From SCTD01 sp963781675 (lineage in GTDB: Bacteria; Actinomycetota; Actinomycetes; Mycobacteriales; SCTD01), in NCBI GenBank assembly GCA_963781675.1, contig CAWAGF010000002.1, positions 372,001-436,000 of the forward strand: a stretch of DNA of 64,000 nucleotides, in the 5' to 3' direction. The notes below the pieces were generated by a model. It was not told where the DNA came from. It saw only the letters and a program-made list of their open reading frames with translations, and searched no databases. A program made the position numbers and the translations under genes. Of the stretch, positions 36,363 to 43,658 are shown in pieces (the first letter of the stretch is position 1; every line of letters starts with the position of its first letter).

Positions 36363-37492
36363 AGGGCCACCTCCAGCCGGACCTCGGTGCCCTCGCCGGG
36401 GGCGCTGCGCACGGTGGCGCTGCCGCCGTGCCGCTCCATCCGGCCGACGACGGACTGGCTGAGGCCGTACCGGTCGGCCGGCACGCCGGCGGGGTCGAAG
36501 CCGCGGCCGCGGTCGCGCACGAAGACCTCCGCGCGGCCGTCGGCCACCTCGGCGTAGACCTGCACGCCGTGCTCGCCGGAGTGCTTGGCGGCGTTGACGA
36601 GCGCCTCCCTGGTGGCCGCGACCAGCGGCGCGCACGTCGGTCCGTCGCCGACCACGACGAGCTCGACCGCGATGCCGTGCAGCTCCTCGACCTCGGCCGC
36701 CGCCTGCTCCAGGGCGCCGCGCAGGCTGGTCGTCGTGGCGGTCGGCTCGTACAGCCAGCCGCGCAGCTCGCGCTCCTGCGTGCGGACCAGGCGCTGGACC
36801 TCGCGCGGGTCGTCGGCGGCCTTGCGGATCAGCGCGAGGGTCTGCAGGACCGAGTCGTGCACGTGCGCGGCGACCTCGGCCCGCTCCTGCGACCGGATGC
36901 GCTCGCGCCGCTCGGCCCGCAGCTCGCCGGTCAGCCGCAGCACCCACGGGCCGCTCAGCACCAGCACGCCGGCCACGACGACGACCGTCGACAGCAGGCC
37001 CTCGCGCGCCTGCTGGAGCTCGCCGCGGGTGGCCAGGAAGCCGGCCAGTCCCGCCACGACGAGCGTGGCTCCCACGAGCACGACGACGGGTCCGCGGACG
37101 CGGCCGGCGCGCCACCGCTGCCGCTGCGCCTCGTCGGCCTGCCGCCACACCAGCGCGACGCCGCCCGCGGCGGCCAGCAGCGGGAGGAGCGCGGGGGAGA
37201 AGAAGCCGCTGGCCTGCAGGAGCAGCACGCCGCCGATCCCGACGGCGGCCAGGGCCAGCAGCTGCACCCGGCTGTCCGCCACCACCGCCCCGGCGACCTC
37301 GCCCTGCGGCACCAGCACCCACAGCGCGGCGTAGACGAGGATCCCCGCGCCGCTGCACAGGGTCAGCAGCACGAAGGCCAGCCGCACCACCAGCGGCGAC
37401 AGCCCGAGGTGCTCGGCCACCCCCGCGGCGACCCCGCCGAGAGCGCGCCCGGAGCCGGCGCGCACGAGGCGGGGCGGGGCGGCGGCGGTCAC
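36359..37492 (-). CDS. Sensor histidine kinase with N-terminal PspC domain
   Basis: A 377-residue membrane kinase. Order: PspC domain with helix (about 8-65: GSGRALGGVAAGVAEHLGLS, then ILVYAALWVLVPQGE), more helices (about 75-190), a HisKA_3-type dimerisation helix with the phospho-acceptor histidine in AEVAAHVHDSVLQTLALI, and an ATP-binding domain (NAAKHSG as N box, RDRGRGFDPAG, YGLSQSVVGRMERHGG). No large extracellular sensor is present, so it probably senses stress inside or at the membrane. GTG 37492; the longer upstream frame runs through the operator region and is rejected. Partner regulator follows with a four-base overlap. Confidence 0.88.
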   Translation of the reverse strand: MTAAAPPRLVRAGSGRALGGVAAGVAEHLGLSPLVVRLAFVLLTLCSGAGILVYAALWVLVPQGEVAGAVVADSRVQLLALAAVGIGGVLLLQASGFFSPALLPLLAAAGGVALVWRQADEAQRQRWRAGRVRGPVVVLVGATLVVAGLAGFLATRGELQQAREGLLSTVVVVAGVLVLSGPWVLRLTGELRAERRERIRSQERAEVAAHVHDSVLQTLALIRKAADDPREVQRLVRTQERELRGWLYEPTATTTSLRGALEQAAAEVEELHGIAVELVVVGDGPTCAPLVAATREALVNAAKHSGEHGVQVYAEVADGRAEVFVRDRGRGFDPAGVPADRYGLSQSVVGRMERHGGSATVRSAPGEGTEVRLEVAL

Positions 37493-37527
37493 CGGCTCAG
37501 GGTTCCACGGCAGGTGCCGGGAGGGGA

Positions 37528-37569
37528 TCAGGGACGGACCCTGAGAGCAGGACCAGGGTCCTTCCCTGA
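37528..37569. promoter_or_regulatory. Tandem palindromic operator between the sensor kinase and PspC genes
   Basis: Two similar palindromes: TCAGGGACGGACCCTGA at 37528-37544 (6-5-6) and CCAGGGTCCTTCCCTGA at 37553-37569, centres 25 bp apart. They also form a larger inverted repeat with one mismatch in 16. The region lies in the 113-bp gap between divergent genes, an obvious site for the adjacent LuxR-type regulator. Binding is inferred. Confidence 0.6.
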
Positions 37570-37605
37570 TGCGCAGGCCTCGTTCCGAGGACCATCGTCG
37601 CTGCC

Positions 37606-38673
37606 ATGACCGAGACCCTGCTCGACGAGCCCCTGCCACCTCCGCCCACCGACCCGCGCCGCCTGGTGCGCGACCCCGACGACAAGGTCGTCGCCGGCGT
37701 CTGCGCCGCGTTCGGCCGCTACACCTCCACCGACCCCGTCCTCTGGCGCGTCAGCGTCGCCGTCCTCGCCCTGCTCGGCGGCGCCGGCCTCGCCCTCTAC
37801 GCCCTCGCCTGGCTGCTGGTGCCCCGCACCGGTGAGGCGCAGTCCCTGGCCGAGCGCACGCTGCGCAAGCCCGACAGCAGCGTCGGCGTCCTCGGCGTCG
37901 TGGCTGCGGTCGTCGTCGGCGTCGTGCTGCTGGGCCTGCTCGACGGCGCCGGCCTCGGCGCCCTCGTCGTCATCGGCGGCCTGGCCTACCTGGTGGCCCG
38001 TGAGCGCCGGGAGGGCCCGCCGGCACCGCGCACCGGGACAGCCGTCCCCTTCGCGCCGACGTCGCCCCTCCCCCCGCCCGCTCCGCGTGAGCGCTCCGCG
38101 CTGGGCGGCCTCACCCTGAGCCTCGCCGTGCTCGTCAGCGGCGGACTGCTGCTGGCCCGCGAGTCCGGGGTCGACGCCCTGACCCCCTCCCGCGTCGTGG
38201 CCGCTGCACTGCTCGTCGTCGGCGCCGGCCTGCTGGTCGGGACCTGGTACGGCCGCGCGCGCTGGCTGCTCGTCGTCGGCGCGGTGCTGGCGATCGCCCT
38301 GGCCGGCACGGCGACCGCCGAGCGCGTCGACGTGCAGGACGGCGTCGGCGACCGCAGCTGGCGCGCCGTCGCCGGCGGCGACTACCGGCTCGGTGCCGGC
38401 GAGGCGGTGCTCGACCTGCGCGGCCTGGACGGCCTGGACGACGCGACGGTCACGGCCCGCGTCGGGCTGGGGCAGCTGACCGTCCTGGTGCCGCGCGGCA
38501 TGTCCGTCGCGATCGACGCCGACGTGCGGCTCGGCGAGATCAGCGCGCCCGGCTTCGCCGGCGTTGACGGGGACGACCTGCACGAGGACCTCGTCGTCGG
38601 GTCCTCCGACGACGTGACGGTGGAGCTCGACGCGGACGTCCGCGTCGGAGAGCTGGAGGTGCGCTATGTCTGA
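37606..38673 (+). CDS. PspC domain membrane protein with LiaF-like C-terminal domain
   Basis: A 355-residue membrane protein. PspC domain about 20-75 (RRLVRDPDDKVVAGVCAAFG, then LYALAWLLVPRTGE), further helices to about 225, and a C-terminal region (about 235-355) of repeated short strands (ATVTARVGLGQLTVLVPRG, DADVRLGEI, DADVRVGELEVRYV), the pattern of LiaF/toastrack domains in envelope-stress systems. It is divergent from the kinase-regulator pair, and the shared operator suggests it is their target and possibly a feedback partner through the common PspC domain. ATG 37606. The next small gene overlaps its last eight bases. Confidence 0.82.
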   Translation: MTETLLDEPLPPPPTDPRRLVRDPDDKVVAGVCAAFGRYTSTDPVLWRVSVAVLALLGGAGLALYALAWLLVPRTGEAQSLAERTLRKPDSSVGVLGVVAAVVVGVVLLGLLDGAGLGALVVIGGLAYLVARERREGPPAPRTGTAVPFAPTSPLPPPAPRERSALGGLTLSLAVLVSGGLLLARESGVDALTPSRVVAAALLVVGAGLLVGTWYGRARWLLVVGAVLAIALAGTATAERVDVQDGVGDRSWRAVAGGDYRLGAGEAVLDLRGLDGLDDATVTARVGLGQLTVLVPRGMSVAIDADVRLGEISAPGFAGVDGDDLHEDLVVGSSDDVTVELDADVRVGELEVRYV

Positions 38674-38860
38674 CCGGATGCCGCGGCACGAGCGGGACGT
38701 CCTGTCCCTGATGGGCGGCCTGCTGCTGGTGCTGGTCGCCGCGCTCTACCTGCTCGACGACACGACCGGCCTGTCGCTGGACGGCCGCTGGGTCGCCCCG
38801 GGCCTGCTCGTCGCGGTCGGCGTCGCCGGCCTCGCGGGCAGCCTGCGCCGGACCCGCTGA
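38666..38860 (+). CDS. Small membrane protein
   Basis: A 64-residue protein with two helices (LSLMGGLLLVLVAALYLL and GRWVAPGLLVAVGVAGLAG) and basic ends. Its ATG lies within the end of the PspC gene, overlapping by eight bases, so it is almost certainly co-translated and part of the same envelope-stress unit. I do not recognise a named family. It ends one base before the convergent ogt gene stop. Confidence 0.65.
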   Translation: MSDRMPRHERDVLSLMGGLLLVLVAALYLLDDTTGLSLDGRWVAPGLLVAVGVAGLAGSLRRTR

Positions 38861-38861
38861 C

Positions 38862-39329
38862 CTAGAACAGGGAGGCGTCCTCGAGCGCGAGCAGCCGCTG
38901 CTTGCGCTCGACGCCCGCGGCGTAGCCGCGCAGCTTCCCGTCGGACCCGATCACCCGGTGGCAGGGGACCACCACGGCGATCGGGTTCCGGCCGTTGGCC
39001 AGGCCGACGGCCCGCACGCACCTCGGGTCGCCGAGCCGGGCGGCGACCTCGCCGTACGTCGTCGTCGTGCCGTACGGGATGCGCCGCAGCTCCTCCCACA
39101 CCCGCTGCTGGAACGCCGTCCCGGGCGGGGCGAGCGGGAGGTCGAAGCCGGTGCGCTCGCCGGCGAAGTGCTCGGCCAGCTGGCGAGCCGTCTCGACGAG
39201 GACCGGCTCGTCCGGCGACGGCTCCTCGTCCGGCGCCTCGAACGGCGCGAAGTGCGCCTTGACGAGCGCACCGTCGACGGCGACGAGGAGCAGGTCGCCG
39301 ACCGGCGTCGGCACCGTGGTCCAGCCCAT
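38862..39329 (-). CDS. ogt: Methylated-DNA-protein cysteine methyltransferase
   Basis: A 155-residue suicidal DNA repair protein that removes O6-alkyl groups from guanine. The C-terminal domain has GTAFQQRVWEELRRIPYGTT (with Y for base flipping), RAVGLANGRNPIAVVVPCHR (active-site Cys in PCHR) and VIGSDGKLRGYAAG. The N-terminal domain is the short form typical of Ogt. ATG 39329 with TACGGT six bases upstream on the minus strand, probably leaderless. A longer upstream frame overlaps the ABC gene and is rejected. Confidence 0.9.
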   Translation of the reverse strand: MGWTTVPTPVGDLLLVAVDGALVKAHFAPFEAPDEEPSPDEPVLVETARQLAEHFAGERTGFDLPLAPPGTAFQQRVWEELRRIPYGTTTTYGEVAARLGDPRCVRAVGLANGRNPIAVVVPCHRVIGSDGKLRGYAAGVERKQRLLALEDASLF

Positions 39330-39335
39330 GGCGCC

Positions 39336-39365
39336 ACCGTAAGCGGTTGCGGGCCGCCGTAGCGT
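39336..39365. promoter_or_regulatory. Divergent leaderless promoters of ogt and the ABC exporter
   Basis: In the 44-bp gap, TACGGT on the minus strand (39341-39336) lies six bases before the ogt ATG, and TAGCGT on the plus strand (39360-39365) lies eight bases before the ABC GTG. Both fit TANNNT at leaderless spacing. Neither gene has a Shine-Dalgarno. Sequence seen, activity inferred. Confidence 0.55.
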
Positions 39366-39373
39366 GGACCCAC

Positions 39374-41113
39374 GTGCAGTCCCTCCCCTTCGCCGACCCG
39401 GGCACCTCGGACCTGAGGTCGCCCCTGCGCTTCCTGCTGCGGGTCGGGCGGCTGCAGCTGGGGACGGTGCTCGGCGGGATGCTGTTCGGCGTCCTCTGGA
39501 TGAGCTGCCAGGCGGTCGTGCCGTACGTCCTCGGCCGGGCGGTCGACGAGGGCGTGGCGGCGCGCGACAGCGACGCCCTGCGCCAGTGGGCCCTGGTGCT
39601 GCTGGGGATCGGCGCGGTCCAGGCGCTCGCCGGCGTGACACGGCACCGCTTCGCGGTGAGCAACTTCCTGATGGCGTTCTTCCGTACGACGCAGTGGGTC
39701 AGCGCGCAGACGCTGCGGCTCGGCGCCGACCTGCGACGGGTCACGTCCACGGGCGAGGTCGTCAGCGTCGGCACGACGGACACGCTCGGCATCGCGCGGG
39801 CGCTCGACGTCACCGCGCGCGGCGCCGGGTCGGTCGTGGCGTTCGTGCTCGTGGCGGTCCTGCTGCTGCGGGCCTCCCCCGCGCTCGGCGCCGTCGTGCT
39901 CGTCGGCGTCCCGCTGTTCAGCCTGGTGATCGGGCCGGCGCTCAAGCCGCTGCACAGCCGGCAGGCGCACCAGCGCGAGGCGCTCGGCCGCCTCACCACC
40001 CTGGGCACCGACACCGTCGCCGGGCTGCGCGTGCTGCGCGGGGTCGGCGGCGAGGGCGCGTTCCTCGAGCGCTACCGCCGGGAGTCGCAGCGGGTGCGGC
40101 AGTCCGGCGTGCAGGTCGCGCGCAGCCAGTCGCTCCTCGACGCCGCGCAGGTCCTGGTGCCGGGCACCTTCGTCGTGCTGGTCACCTGGCTGGCCGCGCG
40201 CTTCGCCGTCCAGGGCCGCATCTCGGTCGGCGACCTGGTCGCCTTCTACGGCTACGCGGCCTTCCTCGTGACGCCGCTGCGCACGATCACGGAGGCGGCG
40301 GACAAGGTCACCCGCGCGCTGGTCGCCGGCCGCCGGATGATCGTGCTGCTGTCGCTCGAGCCGTCGCTCGACGAGCCGGCGCACCCGCTGCCCGAGCCGC
40401 CCGCCCTGTCGCCGCTCCAGGACGCCGCGTCCGGGCTGCTCGTGCGGCCGGGCCTGCTGACCGCCGTCGTCAGCCCCGAGCCGGCGGACGCCTCCGCGCT
40501 GGCGGACCGGCTGGGGAGGTACGTCGACGGCGAGGTCCGGCTCGGCGGGGTCCTGCTGTCGGAGCTTCCCCTCGAGGTGGTGCGCCGCCGCGTGCAGGTC
40601 GTCGACAAGGACGCGCTGCTGCTGTCCGGCGTCCTGCGCGCGGAGCTCGGCGGGTCCGCTGCCGTCGACGCCGCCGTCGACACTGACGTCGACACCGCCG
40701 TCGACGCTGACGTCGACGCCGCCGTGCACGCCGCCTGCGCGCAGGACGTGCTGGAGGCGCTCCCGGACGGGCTGGACACCGTGCTGGAGGAGCGCGGCCG
40801 GCAGCTGTCCGGCGGTCAGCGGCAGCGGCTCGTGCTGGCCCGCGCGCTGCTCGCCGACCCGGAGGTGCTCGTCCTCGACGAGCCGACCAGCGCGGTGGAC
40901 GCGCACACCGAGGCACGCATCGCGGACCGGCTGCGCGAGGTGCGCACCGGCCGGACCACGGTCGTCCTGACGAGCAGCCCGCTGGTGCTCGACCGGGCCG
41001 ACGAGGTGGCCCTGCTGCTCGACGGCCGGGTCATCGCCGTGGGCACGCACCGGCAGCTGCTCGACGGCGACGCGTACCGGTCGGTCGTGCTGCGGACGGA
41101 GCCGGCGGCATGA
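39374..41113 (+). CDS. ABC exporter half-transporter A, with degenerate Walker A
   Basis: A 579-residue ABC exporter subunit: six-helix membrane domain (about 20-320) and nucleotide-binding domain (about 340-579). The NBD is asymmetric. The Walker A site near residue 362 reads TAVVSPEPADASALAD and has no GxxGxGKS. The signature LSGGQRQR (about 478) and Walker B VLVLDEPTSAVD (about 497) are intact. The following gene has the complementary defect, so the two form a heterodimer with one competent ATP site. Between the Q loop and signature is a 12-bp-repeat insert coding an Asp/Val/Ala-rich segment. GTG 39374, leaderless promoter TAGCGT. Substrate unknown. Confidence 0.87.
   Translation: MQSLPFADPGTSDLRSPLRFLLRVGRLQLGTVLGGMLFGVLWMSCQAVVPYVLGRAVDEGVAARDSDALRQWALVLLGIGAVQALAGVTRHRFAVSNFLMAFFRTTQWVSAQTLRLGADLRRVTSTGEVVSVGTTDTLGIARALDVTARGAGSVVAFVLVAVLLLRASPALGAVVLVGVPLFSLVIGPALKPLHSRQAHQREALGRLTTLGTDTVAGLRVLRGVGGEGAFLERYRRESQRVRQSGVQVARSQSLLDAAQVLVPGTFVVLVTWLAARFAVQGRISVGDLVAFYGYAAFLVTPLRTITEAADKVTRALVAGRRMIVLLSLEPSLDEPAHPLPEPPALSPLQDAASGLLVRPGLLTAVVSPEPADASALADRLGRYVDGEVRLGGVLLSELPLEVVRRRVQVVDKDALLLSGVLRAELGGSAAVDAAVDTDVDTAVDADVDAAVHAACAQDVLEALPDGLDTVLEERGRQLSGGQRQRLVLARALLADPEVLVLDEPTSAVDAHTEARIADRLREVRTGRTTVVLTSSPLVLDRADEVALLLDGRVIAVGTHRQLLDGDAYRSVVLRTEPAA
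40670..40729 (+). repeat. In-frame 12-bp tandem repeat inside the ABC exporter NBD
   Basis: Five units of 12 bp: 40670-40681, 40682-40693, 40694-40705, 40706-40717 and 40718-40729, alternating GCCGCCGTCGAC-like and ACTGACGTCGAC-like forms, so the higher-order period is 24 bp. They encode AAVD, TDVD, TAVD, ADVD, AAVH (about residues 433-452). Changes in copy number would stay in frame. Confidence 0.85.
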
Positions 41114-41141
41114 GCCCGGTCCAGCGCCGCGGGGCACCCGC

Positions 41142-42863
41142 ATGACCGCGCTGCCCGTCGCGGACGGCCGGCAGGTCCGCGCCTACGCCACCGGCCTCGC
41201 CCGCCGGCACCCCCGCGCGCTGGGCCTGTCCCTCGCGCTCTACGCCGCCGCGGCCGTCGCGGGGCTGGTCGCGCCGCGGTTGCTCGGCGCGCTGGTCGAG
41301 GCCGTCGAGCGGGGCACCACCACCGGCTACGTCGACCGCATCGCGCTGCTGCTCGCCGGTGCGGTGCTGCTCCAGACGGCGCTCACCAAGTGGTCGCGCA
41401 CGATCTCGCTGGTGCTCGCCGAGGAGGTGTTCGCCGACCTGCGCGAGGACTTCCTGGAGCGCGTCGTCGCGCTGCCGCTGTCGACCGTCGAGCGGGCCGG
41501 CTCGGGCGACCTGCTGAGCCGCACGACCTCCGACGTGGACACGCTCGCCAAGACCGTGCGCTACGCCGTGCCCGAGGTGCTCGTCGCGACCGTCACCTCC
41601 GTGCTGACGATCGGCGCGGCGTTCCTCGTCTCGCCGAGGGTGGCCAGCGCGATGCTGCTGTCCGCCCCGGTGCTGTTCTTCTCCACCCGCTGGTACCTGC
41701 GCCGCGCCCCCGACGGCTACCTGCGCGAGCGCGCGGCGTACGCCGTCGTCACCGCCGGCATCGCCGAGACCGCCGAGGGCGCGCGGACGGTGGAGTCCCT
41801 GCAGCGGCAGGAGGCGCGGCGCCGTCGCAGCGACGACGACATCCGGCTGGCCTACGGCACCGAGCGCTACACGCTGCGGCTGCGCACGATCTGGTTCCCG
41901 CTGGTCGACCTGTCCTTCGTGCTGCCGCTCGTCAGCGTCGTGCTGCTCGGCGGCTACCTCTACAGCCGCGGGCTCGCCTCGCTCGGCGAGGTGACGACGG
42001 TGGCGCTCTACGTCCAGCTGCTCCTCGACCCGCTCGACCGGCTGCTCGGCTGGCTCGACGAGCTGCAGGTCGGCGCCTCCTCCCTCGCCCGGCTCATCGG
42101 CGTGGCCGAGGTGCCCGACGACCGCTCCCCCAGCGGCACCGACCCGGTCGGCGAGGACCTGACGGCGCAGGACGTCCGCTTCTCCTACCGCGACGGGCAC
42201 GACGTCCTGCACGGGCTCGACCTCGCCGTCCGGCCGGGTGAGCGGCTGGCCGTCGTCGGCCCGTCCGGCGCCGGGAAGTCGACGCTGGGCCGCCTGCTGG
42301 CCGGTGTGCACGGCCCGCGCACCGGCAGCGTCACCCTCGGCGGCGTGCCGATGCTCGACCTGCCGCTGGAGCGCCTGCGCACCGAGGTCTCGCTCGTGAC
42401 GCAGGAGCACCACGTCTTCGTCGGCACGCTGCGGGAGAACCTCCTGCTGGCCCGGGAGGACGCGACCGACGAGCAGGTGCGCGCCGCTCTCGACGCGGTC
42501 GACTGGGCCGACGACGTCGATCTCGACACCGCTGTCGGCGCAGGCGGTACGGCGCTGTCGCCGGCGCAGGCGCAGCAGGTCGCGCTGGCCCGTCTGGTGC
42601 TCGCCGACCCGCACACCCTCGTGCTGGACGAGGCCACCTCGCTGCTCGATCCGCGGGCGGCGCGGCACCTCGAGCGGTCGCTCGCCGCCGTCGTCACCGG
42701 CCGGACGGTCATCGCGATCGCGCACCGCCTGCACACCGCCTCCGATGCGGACCGGGTCGCGGTGGTCGAGGGCGGCCGGGTCACCGAGCTGGGCAGCCAC
42801 GACGAGCTGCTCGCGCTCGGCGGGTCCTACGCCGCGCTGTGGGCGTCCTGGCAGTCGGCGTGA
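41142..42863 (+). CDS. ABC exporter half-transporter B, with degenerate signature motif
   Basis: A 573-residue partner of the preceding subunit. Six-helix domain (about 20-315) and NBD (about 335-573). Walker A GPSGAGKSTLGRLL (about 374) and Walker B TLVLDEATSLLD are intact, and the H loop is AIAHRLHTA, but the signature near residue 472 reads LSPAQAQQVALARL instead of LSGGQ. Paired with subunit A, its Walker A faces the intact LSGGQ of A, giving one canonical and one degenerate ATP site, as in TM287/288-type exporters. ATG 41142, 28 bp after subunit A. The next gene overlaps by four bases. Confidence 0.87.
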   Translation: MTALPVADGRQVRAYATGLARRHPRALGLSLALYAAAAVAGLVAPRLLGALVEAVERGTTTGYVDRIALLLAGAVLLQTALTKWSRTISLVLAEEVFADLREDFLERVVALPLSTVERAGSGDLLSRTTSDVDTLAKTVRYAVPEVLVATVTSVLTIGAAFLVSPRVASAMLLSAPVLFFSTRWYLRRAPDGYLRERAAYAVVTAGIAETAEGARTVESLQRQEARRRRSDDDIRLAYGTERYTLRLRTIWFPLVDLSFVLPLVSVVLLGGYLYSRGLASLGEVTTVALYVQLLLDPLDRLLGWLDELQVGASSLARLIGVAEVPDDRSPSGTDPVGEDLTAQDVRFSYRDGHDVLHGLDLAVRPGERLAVVGPSGAGKSTLGRLLAGVHGPRTGSVTLGGVPMLDLPLERLRTEVSLVTQEHHVFVGTLRENLLLAREDATDEQVRAALDAVDWADDVDLDTAVGAGGTALSPAQAQQVALARLVLADPHTLVLDEATSLLDPRAARHLERSLAAVVTGRTVIAIAHRLHTASDADRVAVVEGGRVTELGSHDELLALGGSYAALWASWQSA

Positions 42864-43492
42864 CGTCGCGTCCGGCGGCCGGCGGCGGTCGCTGGGTGAC
42901 CGTGTCGCCGGAGCGGCTGCAGCGCTGGCTGGACGGCTTCGGCACCCGGCACGGCCCGGTGAGCCGCACCTTCGACGACCGGGTCGTACGGCTCGAGGGT
43001 GAGGACGGCGCGGTGGCCGAGGTGGAGGTGCCGTTCCCGCCGCTGTCCGGCGGCCTGGTCGAGCACGTCCTGCGCGACCGCCGCGTCGCCGTGCTGCTCG
43101 TCCGCCTCGGCGGCTGCGCCTGCGGCGTCTTCGAAGGGCCGCGGCTCGTCACGAGCAAGGTGACGACCCGCCAGGTGCACGGGCGCATCCAGGCCGGCGG
43201 GCAGTCCCAGCAGCGCTTCGCGCGCCGGCGCGACGGCCAGGTGCGGGTGATGCACCAGGCCAGCGCCGACACCGCCGCCCGGGTGCTGCTGCCCGAAGCG
43301 GCCTCGCTCGACGCGCTCGTGGTCGGCGGCGAGCGGACGGCGGTCGACGCCGTGCTGGCCGACCGCCGCCTCGAGCCGCTGCGCCCGCTGGTCGGCGGGC
43401 GGCTGCTGGACGGACCGGACCCGCGGCAGAAGGTGCTGGAGGCCTCCTACGACCAGCTGCGCGCGGTCTGGATCCGGGTGGTCGAGCCCTAG
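42860..43492 (+). CDS. acVLRF1-like peptidyl-tRNA hydrolase
   Basis: A 210-residue protein of the actinobacterial VLRF1 family, related to eRF1 domain 2 and Vms1/ANKZF1, which releases nascent chains from peptidyl-tRNA on split or stalled ribosomes. The hallmark is the GGQ-like loop with following basic run, HGRIQAGGQSQQRFARRRDG, near residues 110-130. Further support: RVAVLLVRLGGCACGVFEG and VVGGERTAVDAVLADRRLEP. The GTG overlaps the TGA of ABC subunit B (GTGA), so it is translated with the exporter. Family knowledge for bacterial VLRF1 is recent; the role here is inferred from the motif. Confidence 0.8.
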   Translation: MTSRPAAGGGRWVTVSPERLQRWLDGFGTRHGPVSRTFDDRVVRLEGEDGAVAEVEVPFPPLSGGLVEHVLRDRRVAVLLVRLGGCACGVFEGPRLVTSKVTTRQVHGRIQAGGQSQQRFARRRDGQVRVMHQASADTAARVLLPEAASLDALVVGGERTAVDAVLADRRLEPLRPLVGGRLLDGPDPRQKVLEASYDQLRAVWIRVVEP

Positions 43493-43587
43493 CCGTCGCT
43501 CTTCTGGGGCGGCTCGTCCTTGCCCTGCTCCTCGAGCCGGTCGGCCTGCTCCATGCCGGACCGCTTCCCCGCACCGGCTGCGCCCAC
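43489..43587 (-). CDS. Possible 32-residue protein
   Basis: Small minus-strand frame from GTG 43587 (or ATG 43554) to a TAG that shares a CTAG with the VLRF1 stop. The protein is hydrophilic and charged (MEQADRLEEQGKDEPPQKS) with normal codon bias. No ribosome site is visible and no family is recognised. It could be a real small protein or chance. Confidence 0.25.
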   Translation of the reverse strand: MGAAGAGKRSGMEQADRLEEQGKDEPPQKSDG

Positions 43588-43610
43588 GCACGACCCGGAA
43601 CGCGTGAAGC

Positions 43611-43632
43611 CCCCAGCACCGGGGTGCTGGGG
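43611..43632. terminator. Hairpin terminator
   Basis: Perfect 9-bp stem CCCCAGCAC (43611-43619) with GTGCTGGGG (43624-43632), 4-nt loop. It lies downstream of both the VLRF1 gene and the convergent LPXTG gene, so it can end transcription from both sides. Confidence 0.7.
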
Positions 43633-43658
43633 ACGTCACGACGTCGGCGCCCGGAGGG

